This document shows positions 51,805 to 64,000 of a stretch of DNA of 64,000 bases, in pieces. The position numbers were made by a program, and so were the translations under genes. The stretch lies in contig NC_044296.2 in the NCBI RefSeq assembly GCF_004027225.2, positions 3,330,796 through 3,394,795 of the forward strand. The letters are read 5' to 3'. Each line of letters opens with the position of its first letter. Positions within the stretch are counted from its first letter, which is position 1. Under the pieces are notes generated by a model that was given only the letters and a program-made list of their open reading frames with translations, was not told where the DNA came from and searched no databases. This DNA is from Strigops habroptila (Eukaryota > Chordata > Aves > Psittaciformes > Psittacidae).

Positions 51805-54800
51805 GCTCCCATCAGTTATACCTGTGATGATGCTAGTTTCAGACCTGCCCTCTCCAAGGTCTGGCTAGAAAATCACTTGAGCATCCTAAGGGGCGAGCTT
51901 GTCAGGCCACTCCACATCTGCCCTTCAGCATAGGCAGAAGGTTTCTGTTGTGTGGGGAAGCAGGATGCTGTGTTGAAGCTGGGACATATTGAGGTGCAGC
52001 TCTGGAGCATGGGCCAGGATCCAGTAATACAGACGTTGTGGATATTAATGGCCTCTCAAGCCCTTCTTTGCCATTCTCTCCCTATCCTGGCGGGGCTTAG
52101 TGCCTACTGGATCTCTACATCCCAGACATTGAAGAAGAACCTCCTTTGGGGATGGTTTTTGTACTCTAAAACACTGTATTTGGAAGCACACTTAGCTGCT
52201 GCTTGAATTACCCAGTTAATGGAAGTGTTTAGGAGCAGAAGGGGTTTGAGCAGGGATCATTGCGCTCACAAGAGAGCGATCACTTGAGTCCGTGGAAAGG
52301 AACAAACAACTCCTGGGAGCTCCAAATTAGGCAGAACATCATTTACTGAGCTTCTCTTTGAGCCCTGGTTGGGCTCTGGAGCACTAAATGTCTCTGAGCT
52401 GTGTTAGTAGGCTGCAGACCAAAAGCAAGCTCGCTTCTCCTCCCACATTCCAGGGGTGTCACAAGTCACATGCAGGGTCTCTGGGAGAAGGGAGGTGCTT
52501 TGGGCATGGGATGCTGTTGGATCTGGCTTGGCAGTGTACTAGTGCTCTCATTGATCTGTCTGCCCGGCCTTGCTGTTCAACAGAAGGTGCAGTGACGTGA
52601 GTGCAATGAGTTTGCTGCAGCTTCTCTTGCTTTTCTGCACCTCTGGGTGGGATCTGTGGGTTAAACTGCATCAGGTCTGGGGCCTCAGAGCTGGGGGGAT
52701 GAGGAGTCACCTTTGGGTGTGATGGGCTTTTCAAGGAACTTGGCCATGTCCAAGCCTGCATTAACCCTTCTGTTCAATGCTGCAGGGGCTCTGAATGTGC
52801 AAAGTGACGAGGCAGTGTGTGTGCTTGACACAGCAATGGATGTAGTGCCAGCAGGATGGGGACTCCCTTCAGCTCAGGGAGCCATGGGGCCATGCTGCTC
52901 ACAGCTGATGTGGCCCAAGGTTATTGGGAAGGGATTCGTGGCACAGCATGTCCTCTGTGAGCTGATGGTCATCTTCAGACCCCTCTTAACAAATGCCATG
53001 GACTGGAGCAACCTGCCTGATAGAAACCTACAATGGGTTGGGTTGGAAGGGACTAGTGTGGTGATGCTGCAGTGGGGACAGGCGCAGAGGTATCGAGGTC
53101 ACTTTGGAACAGAAGGTGTTAAAGTGCTGGTGGGGCTCCAGATTTGGGGCAGCACATGTTCTCCTGCCCTTCCCTGAAGCAGTGTGGGCTTTGAGAGCAA
53201 GGACCTGGGGTTGGTTAGCCCCACTCCTGAACATGGACACCTTACTGGTGTCCCACTCTTTGGCTCTGCAGTGTCCAGGAGGTGGGATGAGGTCCAGGTT
53301 GTGACTTACCTCTTCTCTGCCTGCTCATCCCTATCTGCTCAGGGTGCTGTCCTAAAGCATCACTGGTCAGTGGGCACTGGGGCAGTGGTTGAGGGGTAAA
53401 GGGATGATGCTGGCCATGGGAATGGATTCCGAGCTGTTGTTTCTCTCCACAGCACGCCTCAGGGTTGGAGCTGTGGCTTGATGGCTTTGGGGGAACAGAG
53501 CAGCTGTGTGGGACCAGGAGTCTGTGGTGGTGGGAGTCTGTCCTGCCTGCAGGAGACTTGGAGATGGTGCCCACACATTCAGGGGCTGGTGTCTGCACAC
53601 CTTAATGCCAGTTTTGCAAGGGAGAAGGGCATGAACAACTGGATCTCCCCATCTGGCCTCCAGTATGGAGATGCTGGAGATGCCAACGCTCCTGTCACAC
53701 TCATCCTAGGTGTGGGCTGTGCTGATCTCATCTTCAGGCTCTTCGGTGAGATTCAGGAGCAGCCTCCAGTCAGAGCAGTGCTTGGGGAGGAACAAGCTGG
53801 TTTCAGGCTGGTGTGGAGTTCCCAGGAAGGATTGCAGGGGATGATGGTCAGCAGCCCCTTCCAGAGCCAGACTCTGAACTCCTGATCTGTAGAGTGGGAT
53901 CTAGCCCTGCCCCTTGCTCTGTGATAGGGCTAGACTGTTGGGATAGTGTTATCACAGCACCTGGATCTCACCATGAGCCTCATTTCATGTGTCTTGGCTG
54001 AACCCTGTCAGCAGTAGCTCTTGGCCAGCTGGACCAGGTACCCCAGACATGGGCTTGTGAACTGTGCACACCTCCTGGGGAATAGACAAGCTCCCCTGTC
54101 ACCCCTGGGTTGTCCATGCCAGTTGGTAGAGCTCTACTGGCTTCAGGGGAGCTGGGTGGGTTGATGGAGGAAAGATGCTCCTGGCTGCTGAACCAGCCAG
54201 GATGGGCAGAGAGACCCTATGGGACGACAGGGGGTGTGGGTACTGAGAGAGATGGGGGTTAAAATATAGCCAGTACCGGGGATAAAACATCTTGGATTTG
54301 CATCCCAAAATCCTGGCATGGGCTTAAATAGTCCTTTTGCCTACAGAAGCGACCCAAGCAGGGTCTGTTGCCTGCTTGGGATCACACTTTTCTCACCTAG
54401 TCAGGGAAACTTCCCTTTTGTAACGATAGTTGTAATGATATCCTTAGTACCAGGAGCCCATGTGAATACTAAAGCATCAGCTCTCCTCCTGGGAGCTGTT
54501 GGAAGCAGCAGGCTGGTTGCTGTGTGTGGAGATGCATGGGCTAAGGCAGCCCTCTCCTACTGCCTTACATTCCTGCAATTGCCATGAAGGGATGAGTGTT
54601 GTCCCAGCCTGTCCTTGCAATTGCTCTGGTTGCTTGTGCTGCTGGAGTTGAGGGGCACCCAAGTGACTTCTTGTACCTCTGAGAACAAAGGTTCTCCTAC
54701 ATTCCATGCCTCAGCTTCCCAGATAGTCTGGGCTCAGCAGTGTGCTTGGAGCTCCCTGTGGGAGCTGCCACACTGCACGGCATGGGGAGGCATCCCTTGG

Positions 54801-55670
54801 CATGACTTTGCATGGCCAGGCTTTCCTCCAGGCAACTCCTTTTTTCTATGCTGTGCTTTTTGATGTCTCATGGGAAACTGTATTTCTTCCCCAGGTGTGT
54901 CCTTTCCCTTCAGCATATGCTGCTGCTTCCCTGGAAAGGCAGGAGGGATGGGAGTAGATGCAGGGATTGAAGCCACAGAAGCGAGCACCTCTCTCTGGGG
55001 ACCCATGAAGACACGGGGCTTGATGCCATAATATATCTTGAGCAGCCTTATTTCCCTCTTCTGTAGATCCTGTGGGACCTGTTTCCTTGATTCATTTATT
55101 TATTTACCTATTTATCCCCTCCCAAGATGTGCAGTGATAGCAGCTTTGGTTTGTTAGCTCAGGCTAAGTGTCTCTACTTCACCTCCAAGCTTCCGGGGCC
55201 CCTGCAAAGAGCAGCTATCTCACAGGCTGTTTCTCCAAGCAAGGACACTGGAGGCGTTTCTCCCCATAAGTTCTATCCCTCACAGTCCTCATCTCCGTGC
55301 TACCCTACTACCTCCAAACCAGGCATCATCCCTGCTCACGTGTCATGGGTGGGCAGTGCTGCTTTTGATGGCAATGACTGCCTGTCCCCATCACACAGCC
55401 CTCCTACCCCAACAGCAACATCAAACCAAACCTGTGCTGCAGCCTGCACAAGCCTCTGGCAAGGTGGCTTTGAAAGCAGCTCGAGGCGCTGATGCTCCCA
55501 GCATATCAATTCTTCTATGTATTAAGTAAAAGAAGTAAATCTAAGGCAATAATAGACCAGAAAGTGATAGGCCCAAGAACAGCAGCAGTAAATGGATAAA
55601 CACTCAGCCTTTGGGGAGAAGCAGAGCTATTTGATGCTCTTCAGTGCACACCTGAGCAGGGGCACACAGG

Positions 55671-55740
55671 GAGATGTGCATACCCATACAGATGTGTGTG
55701 CCCACACAGATGTGCGTGCCCATACATATGTACATATGTC
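55671..55740. repeat. 18-bp tandem repeat ending in a 16-bp palindrome
   Basis: Three 18-bp units (GAGATGTGCATACCCATA, CAGATGTGTGTGCCCACA, CAGATGTGCGTGCCCATA) at 55671-55724, then ACATATGTACATATGT (55724-55739), which equals its own reverse complement. Confidence 0.85.
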
Positions 55741-58700
55741 TTTGTGGCAGCATATGCACGTGTGGTCACACACTTCCTCTGCAGGGTGTGCAGAAGTGGC
55801 TTTGCATTCCCTCATTGTCCAAATTTTCCCTGTGGCATTGAGCTCCCGGATGGCCCAGCTTTGGGGGATGTGGGATGAAGGCTCTGCTTGTGGGATGTGA
55901 GATGTTGGTTAGATGCCAGCTCCGACAGCGCTTGTGGAGTTAAGGTTAAAAATCACTGTGAAGCCCACAGTGCTCTCCCTTGGAGGAGAGGGTTTGCCTG
56001 TCTCACTGCACCTCTCCCTTTCCTGCAGCCTGGTTTGTACCTTGCAGGTCTGGTTCGTGATCCTGCTCGTACATACAATGAGGTGAGCACAGAACCACTC
56101 TTCCTGCTGCAAACCTGTGATCTCAGCACTGCCTGGGGCTGTGAGTGCCCAGCACCATTCTGGGTCTGAGATAGCTCTGCCCATTGAGCTGGTGGGTACC
56201 AGGGAGGGATGGGGACCTTGCATGGGTCTGCCAGGGCCAAAGGCTGTTGGTGTTTTCTATGAAGTGTGGAGGTGATGGAGTCGTTGGAGTTGCTTAAGGT
56301 ACCAGGAGATAGGCCTGCTGAACATGTGATGCTTGGACAACAGGGACCATGGATCCATCTCCCACCTTCTGATGGGGACTGTAGGAAGATACTGAGGCAA
56401 GATATAAGGGCTTCAGGTGGGGATAAACCTGCCAGCAAGTTGTTCTGGATCTTGCAGGGTTGCAGGTTTTTGAGGCCAGATGGAGCTTGTCTAGAGCCTT
56501 TGTCTAGATTTAGATCTAGAATGGGGAGACCTACAGGCAGGAGTGCAGAGATTAGGTGACAAGAAAACCATCACTGGTCACACCTTCACCATTCTTTGCC
56601 TGTGACATTGTTCCTGGTGGTTCTACGTAACCAGCTCCAGCCCCACTTGCCCCAGAGATCTCCTCTGGCTGGACCAGCCTGTCCCCATCCCTCCTCAGTA
56701 CTTGGGGCTCCTCCACAGAGCCCAGACCCTGAGCGTGGGGTGCAGCTGGACTTGGAGGCAGCCCCATAGAACTGGATGATATAGGAAATGCTCCTTGGCT
56801 TGGGAGATACGGGTTAATGCAGAGATGAGTTCACTGGGCCCTTTGTTGGTGCAGATGGTCTGCATTGCAGATTTGGAAGTTTGTCTTTAATTGTATTGGG
56901 CATGTGTGCTAACGAAGAGATTAAGGCCTGGAAGGGTGAGCAATGCAGGCCAATTTTTCCTTGCCTGTTTCAAGGTCTTGGCTTTATAGTACTCTCCCTC
57001 TCTCATCCCCCTTCCTCATCCTTGTTCTCTGCCTGGAGCAGCCTCCTGGTTTGTCCTCCATTGGAATCTGGTGATGCTGATCCACATGCTGGATACGGAC
57101 CACTTGTCCCACACCTTCTTCTCCCACCAGCTGGCTAAGCATTGCCCATTGACAGAGGTCCACAGGGACACTTTGCATGAATCTGGGCACAGAGGTGGCA
57201 GGGAAGGAGCAGGGTACCACCTTGGCATGCAGCACATGGGCTGCAAACAAGGGTTGGGGGGGAAGTATTAACTCCAATAAACCCACTGGGGAGGTGGATG
57301 GTGACTGAGACCTGCTATCATGGGTCCAGTTACACCAGTAGACCTATCTACTAGCCTGTCTTTGCTTGATGGGGTTGACATAAATGACAGTGGGGAGCTG
57401 AGGGGGAGCATAGGTGGGTCAGTAAAGCTTCCCAGAGAGCAGAACTCAGCTGATGGCAAGGGAGAGAACATCGTCCCCATCAGCCAGAGGAGTTCTTGTC
57501 CTCCCCTGGATGTGCCAGGGTTTGGGTAGACACCACGTGTCTTTGGGTTGTGATTCTCTTTTCCAGTAAGAGCAGTCTTGGAGGAGTCAGCAGGACTCGG
57601 ACCAGCCACCCTTCCCAGTGTGCCAACATGCTTCCAGGAATGAGCATGGGGATGATTTTCTCGGTTGTTATGTGGCAGGGAAGCAAATCAAGTGATGACA
57701 AGTGCTTGGCATCGTGATGGCACATAGTGTCCTGGCACAAGGGGCCTTGTGCAGTTAGCAAGGGGAATACAGACAAGATCAGCACTGTCCTGTGAGTTTA
57801 GATATCTGGCACCTTGCCGGAGCTTAGCTCAGTGGCAGCTGACCTAGCTGCAGCCCAAAGGATGGGACACAGGTCTCCATGGAGCATGGTCCTTCTCCTG
57901 ATGTTTTGTAGTTGCAGACAGGCAGTTCTGTCTCTCCTGCTTGTCCCTGCCTGTTCCTGCTCTGCACACACAGCATGAGGCTGGCACAGTGGATGTGGGA
58001 AGGGGGAAGTGTTTTCAGCAGTGGGTTAGAGTGTCTTTGTTGCCTGTCGCTCTACTTTTGGAGATGCTATTCCCTCCCACCGCACCTTGTGCTCTGCTTC
58101 CCAGGCTCAGAGATACAGGTTTGACTCTTCCAGAATATGGGACTGATCCTGAATTTCCCTTCCCAAGTGGGAAAGGGCAGCAGTCCCAGGACTCAGGATA
58201 AAAAGCATCATGACCCTCAGCAAAGCTCTCCGACAGCGAGTGCTGAGCTTTGGGAAAGGGCTTCAGGTGACAAACCCCACACAGAAGGAACCATGCCACA
58301 GGATCCAAGTGCCTTTGGTTGCTCTGAACACGTTGGCTCCATGGCAGGGTGCCCCACACCATACTGGTGAGCCTGGGCTCCTGATGTGGACAGCCTGTAT
58401 CTGCTGGGGGTCTGGTGGGCAGCCTTACATGGGGGTCCCTGACTTGTGACCCAGGTGAGAGAGGGCGTCAGCCATCCCTGTGCTGAGCTGCAGTGGTAAT
58501 GTTGCTGCTCTGGTTCCCCAAGTCAGTGTTGCTACCCCTGAGAGGAGGGCAGGGTAGGCTTCTTTCTCCCTGATTTTATATGCTGAAGTCCAGAGCTGCA
58601 GCGTCCAGCTGTGAGAGCTGCAGTGGGATGCAGAACTAGCAAACCTTTCCAGGTCTGAAGGTGATCTTTTGATGCGTCTAGAAGATCCCCGGGGTTCATT

Positions 58701-61700
58701 AGCACCAAAATATCTGCAGATGAATGTAGCAGGCAGCATCAAACATCAGGGCTATCTTTTGTACTGCTGAATAAGCTCACTGTAGGGATTAGAGAGCCTT
58801 GCCCTGTGCTGGATGAATATCTGAGCTGTTTATAGTCAATGGTTTACAAAAGCAAAGTCCTGGGCCTCCATTAACACTAAAAAGCCATCAGGCCAGGCAG
58901 GAATGTTTAGCCTGGCTGTCCTGTTTGTGTCACTTATCCCACCATTCCACCATGGATGCGTCCTTGGCCATGGTGTCACACTGGGGAAGGTGTGGGCAGC
59001 TTTGGCTACAGCTGGGGTAAGGAGATGACAGTGGGTCAGAGGGATCTGCTTGAGCCCTCGCTGTGATCCAGGGCAGTGCTGTGTCGGTAGCAGGTTCATG
59101 GTTGCCCTGATGTTGCACATCTTGCAGCTGGTTTCTCCTGCTGTATATTAGTGATGTCTAACCCCCAGCCTATCCCTGGAGCAGGCTCTGGGTCTGGTTA
59201 GACTCAGGAGGCTCAGCAACCTCAGGGCAGCCACTTTGATCCACACAGTAGATCCCTGTTCTTTGTCTGCATGTTTGTCTGCATCTAGTTTGCTGTTTGT
59301 TGAAGTACGGGTCGGGCTAAGGGAGTGCTTCAGATGCTGGGAACTGTGGCAGAAGTGAGATTTGATTAGCACCTTCCCTAAGGGAAGCAGAAATGGGATA
59401 CCCTGGCTTCCTGCAGCCTTGTGTCTCTTGCTGCTGATGGTAGATAACATTACTTGAGTTAGTAGCAATCCGCTCCAGTCAGGAGAACAGCATCGATTTA
59501 CACAAGCTGGAGACCTGGAATCGATCTGCATCTTTATCAGCTCATCTCAGCTGACAGGAGCTGCAGAGAAGCTCTGTCCTGGGATTGCTATTGTTGGTTG
59601 CTTCAGCCCCTCGGGTCTTTGCTTGGTCCTGCAATGTCATGTTCCTGCCTGCAAAGATTGGAGGGATGTTCTCCAGGTTTAAACTCTTGCAGGGGATTGC
59701 AGTTTCCCTGGGCAGCCCTACACTAACCCTGCAGGATGCTAACACTCAGGATGCTTTGTGGAAGAGGCAGATCAATTCCAGCAGGGCTTTGCCTTCACTT
59801 TTCTCCCTCCCTCTCCTGCTTCCATTTGCCTCTGAGCTGAATGGGTGGAAGGGATAAATCCCAGAGCGTTCAGTTGCCAGAAGCAGGGTGATTGCTCTTT
59901 TCACCTCTGACATTCCTTAATGAGAACAATTTGCTCATGTTGGCTTTTGAAAACTTCATTCTCCCTTTGGATTTATTATTGTGTGGGGATGCTGTGCTGG
60001 AAAACACTTGCTGGTCCCTTCGCAGAGGAAGCTCTCAATAGGCTCTTTCATCAAGAGCCTATTTGTGGGCTCTGGCTATGCAGTTTGCTGTGGTCCAACC
60101 TTCCTGGCTGCTGGTTTCTTCTCGCTACCTTTTGAGTTTGGCAGGAGCCACTTGGAGCTGGGTTGAAGCCATTACTGTCTGCTCAAATGGATGGGATAGT
60201 CCTCTCCAGTGAAGAAGTCTGGGCAGGTCTGTGAGCCAGCAGGGCTGGTCTTCTCATTTGGAGAGCAGGAGCTTTTGAATTGAATACTGGGAGCCCTTTT
60301 CAGTTTGATGGGACACTGTGCCTATATGTGCTTTCATGAGTGTTGCCCTCTGTTCAGCAGTTGCCTTCCTTTAACTCCTGGCTATACCCTTTCTAATGCA
60401 GTCCAGGATCTAGATACAGGATCCAGGTTACGGGCAAGTTCCCCAGCACTGTGGCTTGGCCGTCTGAAGATGCCAGCAGTGTAGAGTAGGCTGCAGCCAT
60501 GTGTATCCTGAGCTGTGGATGTTCATATCCCCACCACAGCCAAGAGTAATGGTGGGCTCACCTAAGCATAGCATGGGCAGGATGTGAAATGGTCTTGGGT
60601 GGCTGGATTCTGGTGTCTGCTCTTCAGTTGTCAGATGGGAGATGTTTCAGATACTATAGAGATGCTAATAGTGGCCAAACCATGGATGGATGATGTAGAC
60701 TTCTCAGCTATGATGTGGTGGAGCTGAGCCACTGTGCGCCTTAACACAAGCACAGATGTTGAACAGCCCTTATGAGGGCATGTTCCTTCTTCCTCCTGGT
60801 GCCTGCTCACAGCAAGTGAGCAGCAACCCAGGGCTGGGACCCTGGCCTGGCTTCTGGAGGCTTGGCTTTTGGACCCAGCACTGCCTTGTGCAGGCTCTAT
60901 GAAGCTGTGGGTGTTAGAAGAAAAAGCAGAGTAATGTGGGACAGTGGAGGTAGGAGACAGAGTGAGAAACTAGGACTGAGGAAAGGCAGTCCTAGGACAG
61001 AAGAGATTTTGTTTAGTGAATTGAGGCCCAAGAAAGGATCTGACCACCATCTTCGATGGGCATGGAGTAAAACTGGTCATGGCAGGCACAGGCTGGTGCT
61101 GGCAGAAGAACAAGCATCACAACCTTGCTATGAACACCTTCTAGCTGGAAACCAGCCCATCCAAACAACAGGGTTTGGAGCAGACCTTGGTGAACAGAGG
61201 CTGAGCTGGGTTTGACAAAGCATGATCCATTTCTGGAAGGATTTGATTGCACCATGCCAGGCTGGCTGGCTCCTGGGTCCCTTCCAGTCCTTGGGTTCCT
61301 TGTCACTGAGCAAAAGAGTGACAAAAACTCTCCAGGAGCTTGTTCTTGTTTTTGCTATTAACCTCAAGCTGAGCTACGGGGCAAGAAGGCACAGTCCTTG
61401 CTAGGAAAAGCATCCTGTGCAATTCCTCCTACTTCCTTCTCCTCCATGCTCTTGCCTGCCAGCAGACAGGAAGCCCAGAACAGCAAAATAGGTTGGTTTC
61501 ACAGGTTGCGATTGCTGGAATGGAGAAATGGAACAGCTTTGGGCAAAGTTTGAACTCTCTTGCCAAAATGGTATGAATAATTCAAGTCCTCAAGGAGATG
61601 GTTGCTGATTTGGAAATATTTTTGATGCAAAGGGCTGAAGGGTACCACCTGAGTGGGGCAATGCATTGATTTAATGCTGCCTCTCTTAATGTTACCTATT

Positions 61701-61979
61701 TCTATGATTCTGTGATTCTTTTTTCCACTGAAGCTGGAGCAGCAGTTGAATGTGCTGCCTGGCAAGTGCTGGGGTTTGGTGGTGATGCCACTATCTGAGC
61801 AGGAGGCCTGTCGAGAAATGATCCAATTTCAGCCCAAGAGCAGGCTGTGCCAGGCTCCAACCCGTCCCCTCTGACTGACCTCAGAAGGACTCGTCCCTTC
61901 TGCACAGTGTGGTGCAATCCAGCCCTGTCTGACTGTGTCCCAGGCAAAGTAGAGTCAGCAATCCTTAGCAAGCAGGCTC

Positions 61980-62014
61980 GGGATGGGATGGGATGGGATG
62001 GGATGGCATGGGAT
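61980..62014. repeat. (GGGAT)n pentanucleotide microsatellite
   Basis: Seven near-perfect GGGAT units, one with a G-to-C change. Confidence 0.9.
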
Positions 62015-62746
62015 GCTCCTCTTGCAATTGTTTTCTTCTTGGGTTTTCCCATATTCCACCAGACCTGAGAAATATGCTTAGAAACTGGGAAGCAATGTAG
62101 AAGTGTGGGAGCAGGGAACCTTGGCAAAGTTTTTCCTGGGTGGCCTGGTTCCCTGCCTGAGATACATCCTTCTGCAGAGCCCTGTGTGTTCCAAACATCA
62201 CTCCCACCCAGCTGGAAGAAGTAGCAGGACTTGAGAGAGTTAAGAAGGACCAAGAGAGCTGACAGAACAAGCTGGATTTGATTAGCAAAGAAAGGGAGCA
62301 AACTCTTCCCAAGCCATAAAGCTGTTATAAAGTGATCAATTGTTTTTTGCGTCTACTGGGACAAGATGAGAAGTGATCAGTTTAATCTGAAGGTAATGAG
62401 ATTTAGGTTAGAGATGAGTGAGATGCAGATGGGCAATGGAGTTCTGGGACAATCCACTTCAGCTGAATTTTAACAAAGCTCCTGACAGTTCTCAGCGTCC
62501 TTGGACTCATTTCGGTGCTGGGGGCAGGTGGGTTTTGGAGATGCTCATGCTTTCATCAGTTCCTTGTTTAAAACCCTCCTCAAGATTGCTCTAGGGTAGC
62601 TTGTTGGTGCCAGCTCTACATGTGCAGACCTGTTGTGCTGCAGCATGCCAAGGGAGCTGGGCAGCCTGGGGTGGGCAACCCAACTCTTGCATGTTTACAG
62701 CCAGCCTGGATTGTTCTTCTGGAGAATTCAGCTCCATCATCTACAG

Positions 62747-62823
62747 AAACCACAGAACAGTTTGGCTTGGAAGGTACCTTAAAGCTTATCCAGTTCCAAC
62801 CCCCTGCCATGGACAGGGACACC
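62747..62823 (-). mobile_element. CR1 LINE 3' tip
   Basis: Antisense: CCACAGAACAGTTTGGCTTG, CAGTTCCAACCCCCTGCCAT. Diverged and short. Confidence 0.78.
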
Positions 62824-63639
62824 ATAGCCAGACACCAGTCTGCATGTTGATGCACATGAATGATGGTAGGCAGGACAGCAAGCCAAAGAAATAACTTAAA
62901 ATCACTTAATTGCAGCAACGGATTTCTTTGCAGTAGCTTATTTGCCCACTTGCTAAATAATTAATGTGAGAGCCTGGTAATTAAATGCTAAAGCCTTGAT
63001 TCGCTTTGCATTGTTTAAAGTTCTATTACTATTTAAATCCAAGAAATTACCAAGTAATTTAATTGCTAATTAGCAGTAGTACAGTTACTCCCCATCTTAC
63101 AAGAATTAGTCAGCATTTATGTGTATTGTTTGCACAGGGCATAAACACTCATGCTCTTTTTTTCTGCAGTTATCTTGTAAGCTTATCAAGCATTTGTGCT
63201 GATGGAAGGCCTATGGCACATCTGTTTTTAATGGCTATTCAAAACATGAGGAAAAATGCAGATTAAAAGGCACAGGCTGCCTGTGGAACATGCCCAGCTT
63301 TGTTGCCCATCTTGTTCCTTCATTTCCCTGCTGAATGCCCCCTGGACACCAGCCCCTGCTGCACCCACACTTAAAAGCTCTCTCGCTGCACATAGCCTTG
63401 GATGCTGTGTAACACACAGTACTGGTATTGAAGATCCTAGAGACAGAGAACAGGCTTGAGCATCCAAAATGTTGTTTTCAGGTTGGGAGTGACAAATAGG
63501 CTAAAAAGGCATTTTCTAATCCTTCAGAGCTGAGCTTGTTGGGAAAGGCCCTGGAGGAGGCAATGAGATGTGCTGGGATGTTCTGAATTGTGCAGAGGCG
63601 TTAGGAGGAGGGTGAATTAGATCTAAGATGCAGGGACTG

Positions 63640-64000
63640 AGGAGGGCCACAAACATGCTGCGAGGGCTGGAGCAGCTCTGCTCTGGAGACAGGCTGAGAG
63701 AGCTGGGCTGGTTCAGCCTGGAGAAGAGAAGGCTCCTTGAGGGGAGAACTTAGAGCAGCTCCCGGTGCCTAAAGGGGCTACAAGAAAGCTGGAGAGGGGC
63801 TTTGGACAAGGGCCTGTAGGGACAGGACAAGGGGAATGGCTTTAACCTGCCAGAGGGGAGATTGAGATGAGCTCTGAGGCAGAAGCTCTTCCCTGTGAGG
63901 GTGCTGAGGCGCTGGCACAGGGTGCCCAGAGAAGCTGTGGCTGCCCCATCCCTGGCAGTGTTCAAGGCCAGGTTGGACACAGGGGCTTGGAGCAACCTGC
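63640..64000 (+). mobile_element. CR1 LINE fragment running off the right edge
   Basis: Sense, GAGGGCCACAAACATGCTGC through GGCTGGTTCAGCCTGGAGAA to GGGGCTTGGAGCAACCTGC at the last base. Its 3' tail lies outside the window. Confidence 0.92.

Larger units (their letters stand above)
47481..63639. other. Region downstream of the CpG island, probably intronic
   Basis: Holds the older CR1 at 49.9 kb, the reversed LTR at 51.5 kb, the 18-bp repeat at 55.7 kb, the GGGAT microsatellite at 62.0 kb and a CR1 tip at 62.7 kb. No exon with recognisable coding content was found, which fits a long first intron of the gene starting at 47.4 kb. Confidence 0.5.

Noticed and set aside
53018-53056. CR1-like phrase GGGTTGGGTTGGAAGGGACT
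   Set aside because: Only about 20 bp resemble CR1, with no tail or following blocks.
56047-56081. 35-nt exon-like stretch between CAG and GTGAGC
   Set aside because: Too short to judge and no coding similarity; cannot be tied to the 47.4 kb promoter.
61686-61720. CR1-like tail CTATGATTCTGTGATTC
   Set aside because: The preceding 100 bp do not show the CR1 3' consensus, so it may be a remnant or a chance microsatellite.
1-64000. tRNA, rRNA, microRNA, CRISPR or a complete provirus
   Set aside because: No cloverleaf-type B box with partner arm, no direct-repeat array with spacers, and no gag/pol/env coding between LTRs were seen on reading both strands; small non-coding RNAs cannot be excluded without computation.

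Overview
The window is vertebrate nuclear DNA, almost certainly from a bird of the Neoaves. About 22 fragments of the avian LINE CR1 make up roughly 9% of it; most that keep a 3' end carry the ATTCTRTG-type tail. It also holds two copies of an endogenous-retrovirus LTR widespread in birds. The protein-coding exons are interrupted by GT-AG introns. No bacterial-type genes, tRNA, rRNA or CRISPR were seen.

Layout. (1) 1-27,100: the 3' nine-tenths of RFX2 on the + strand. Fifteen coding exons lie between 354 and 25,137. Every junction keeps frame and the exons sum to 1,986 nt (661 codons plus stop). The first ~60 codons lie off the left edge. A 3' UTR follows, with proximal and distal polyadenylation signals. 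(2) 29,387-31,660: a compact three-exon + strand gene for a LARP6-like La-related protein: La motif, RRM-like module and a C-terminal SUZ-C-like motif. Exon 1 is inferred from matching splice phase. (3) 33,022-33,260: an intronless, broken retrocopy of part of G-protein alpha-s (GNAS). (4) 33,300-46,000: a gene-poor stretch with scattered CR1 fragments. (5) 46,150-47,430: a C-rich imperfect minisatellite running into a CpG island that has a CCAAT box, a GC box and a strong splice donor. This looks like the promoter and first exon of an unidentified + strand gene whose other exons I cannot find. (6) 47,431-64,000: CR1, one reversed LTR fragment, microsatellites, and no coding exon I can support.

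Function. RFX2 is an X-box-binding winged-helix factor of ciliogenesis and spermatogenesis. The LARP6-like gene should encode an RNA-binding protein. They share strand and lie ~4 kb apart, but nothing in the sequence shows that they act together. The most notable observations are the LARP6-like gene (inferred N-terminus, cysteine cluster), the orphan CpG-island promoter, the GNAS retropseudogene with a ruined P-loop, and two CR1 copies differing at only 3 of 167 aligned positions. I found no convincing new biological system.
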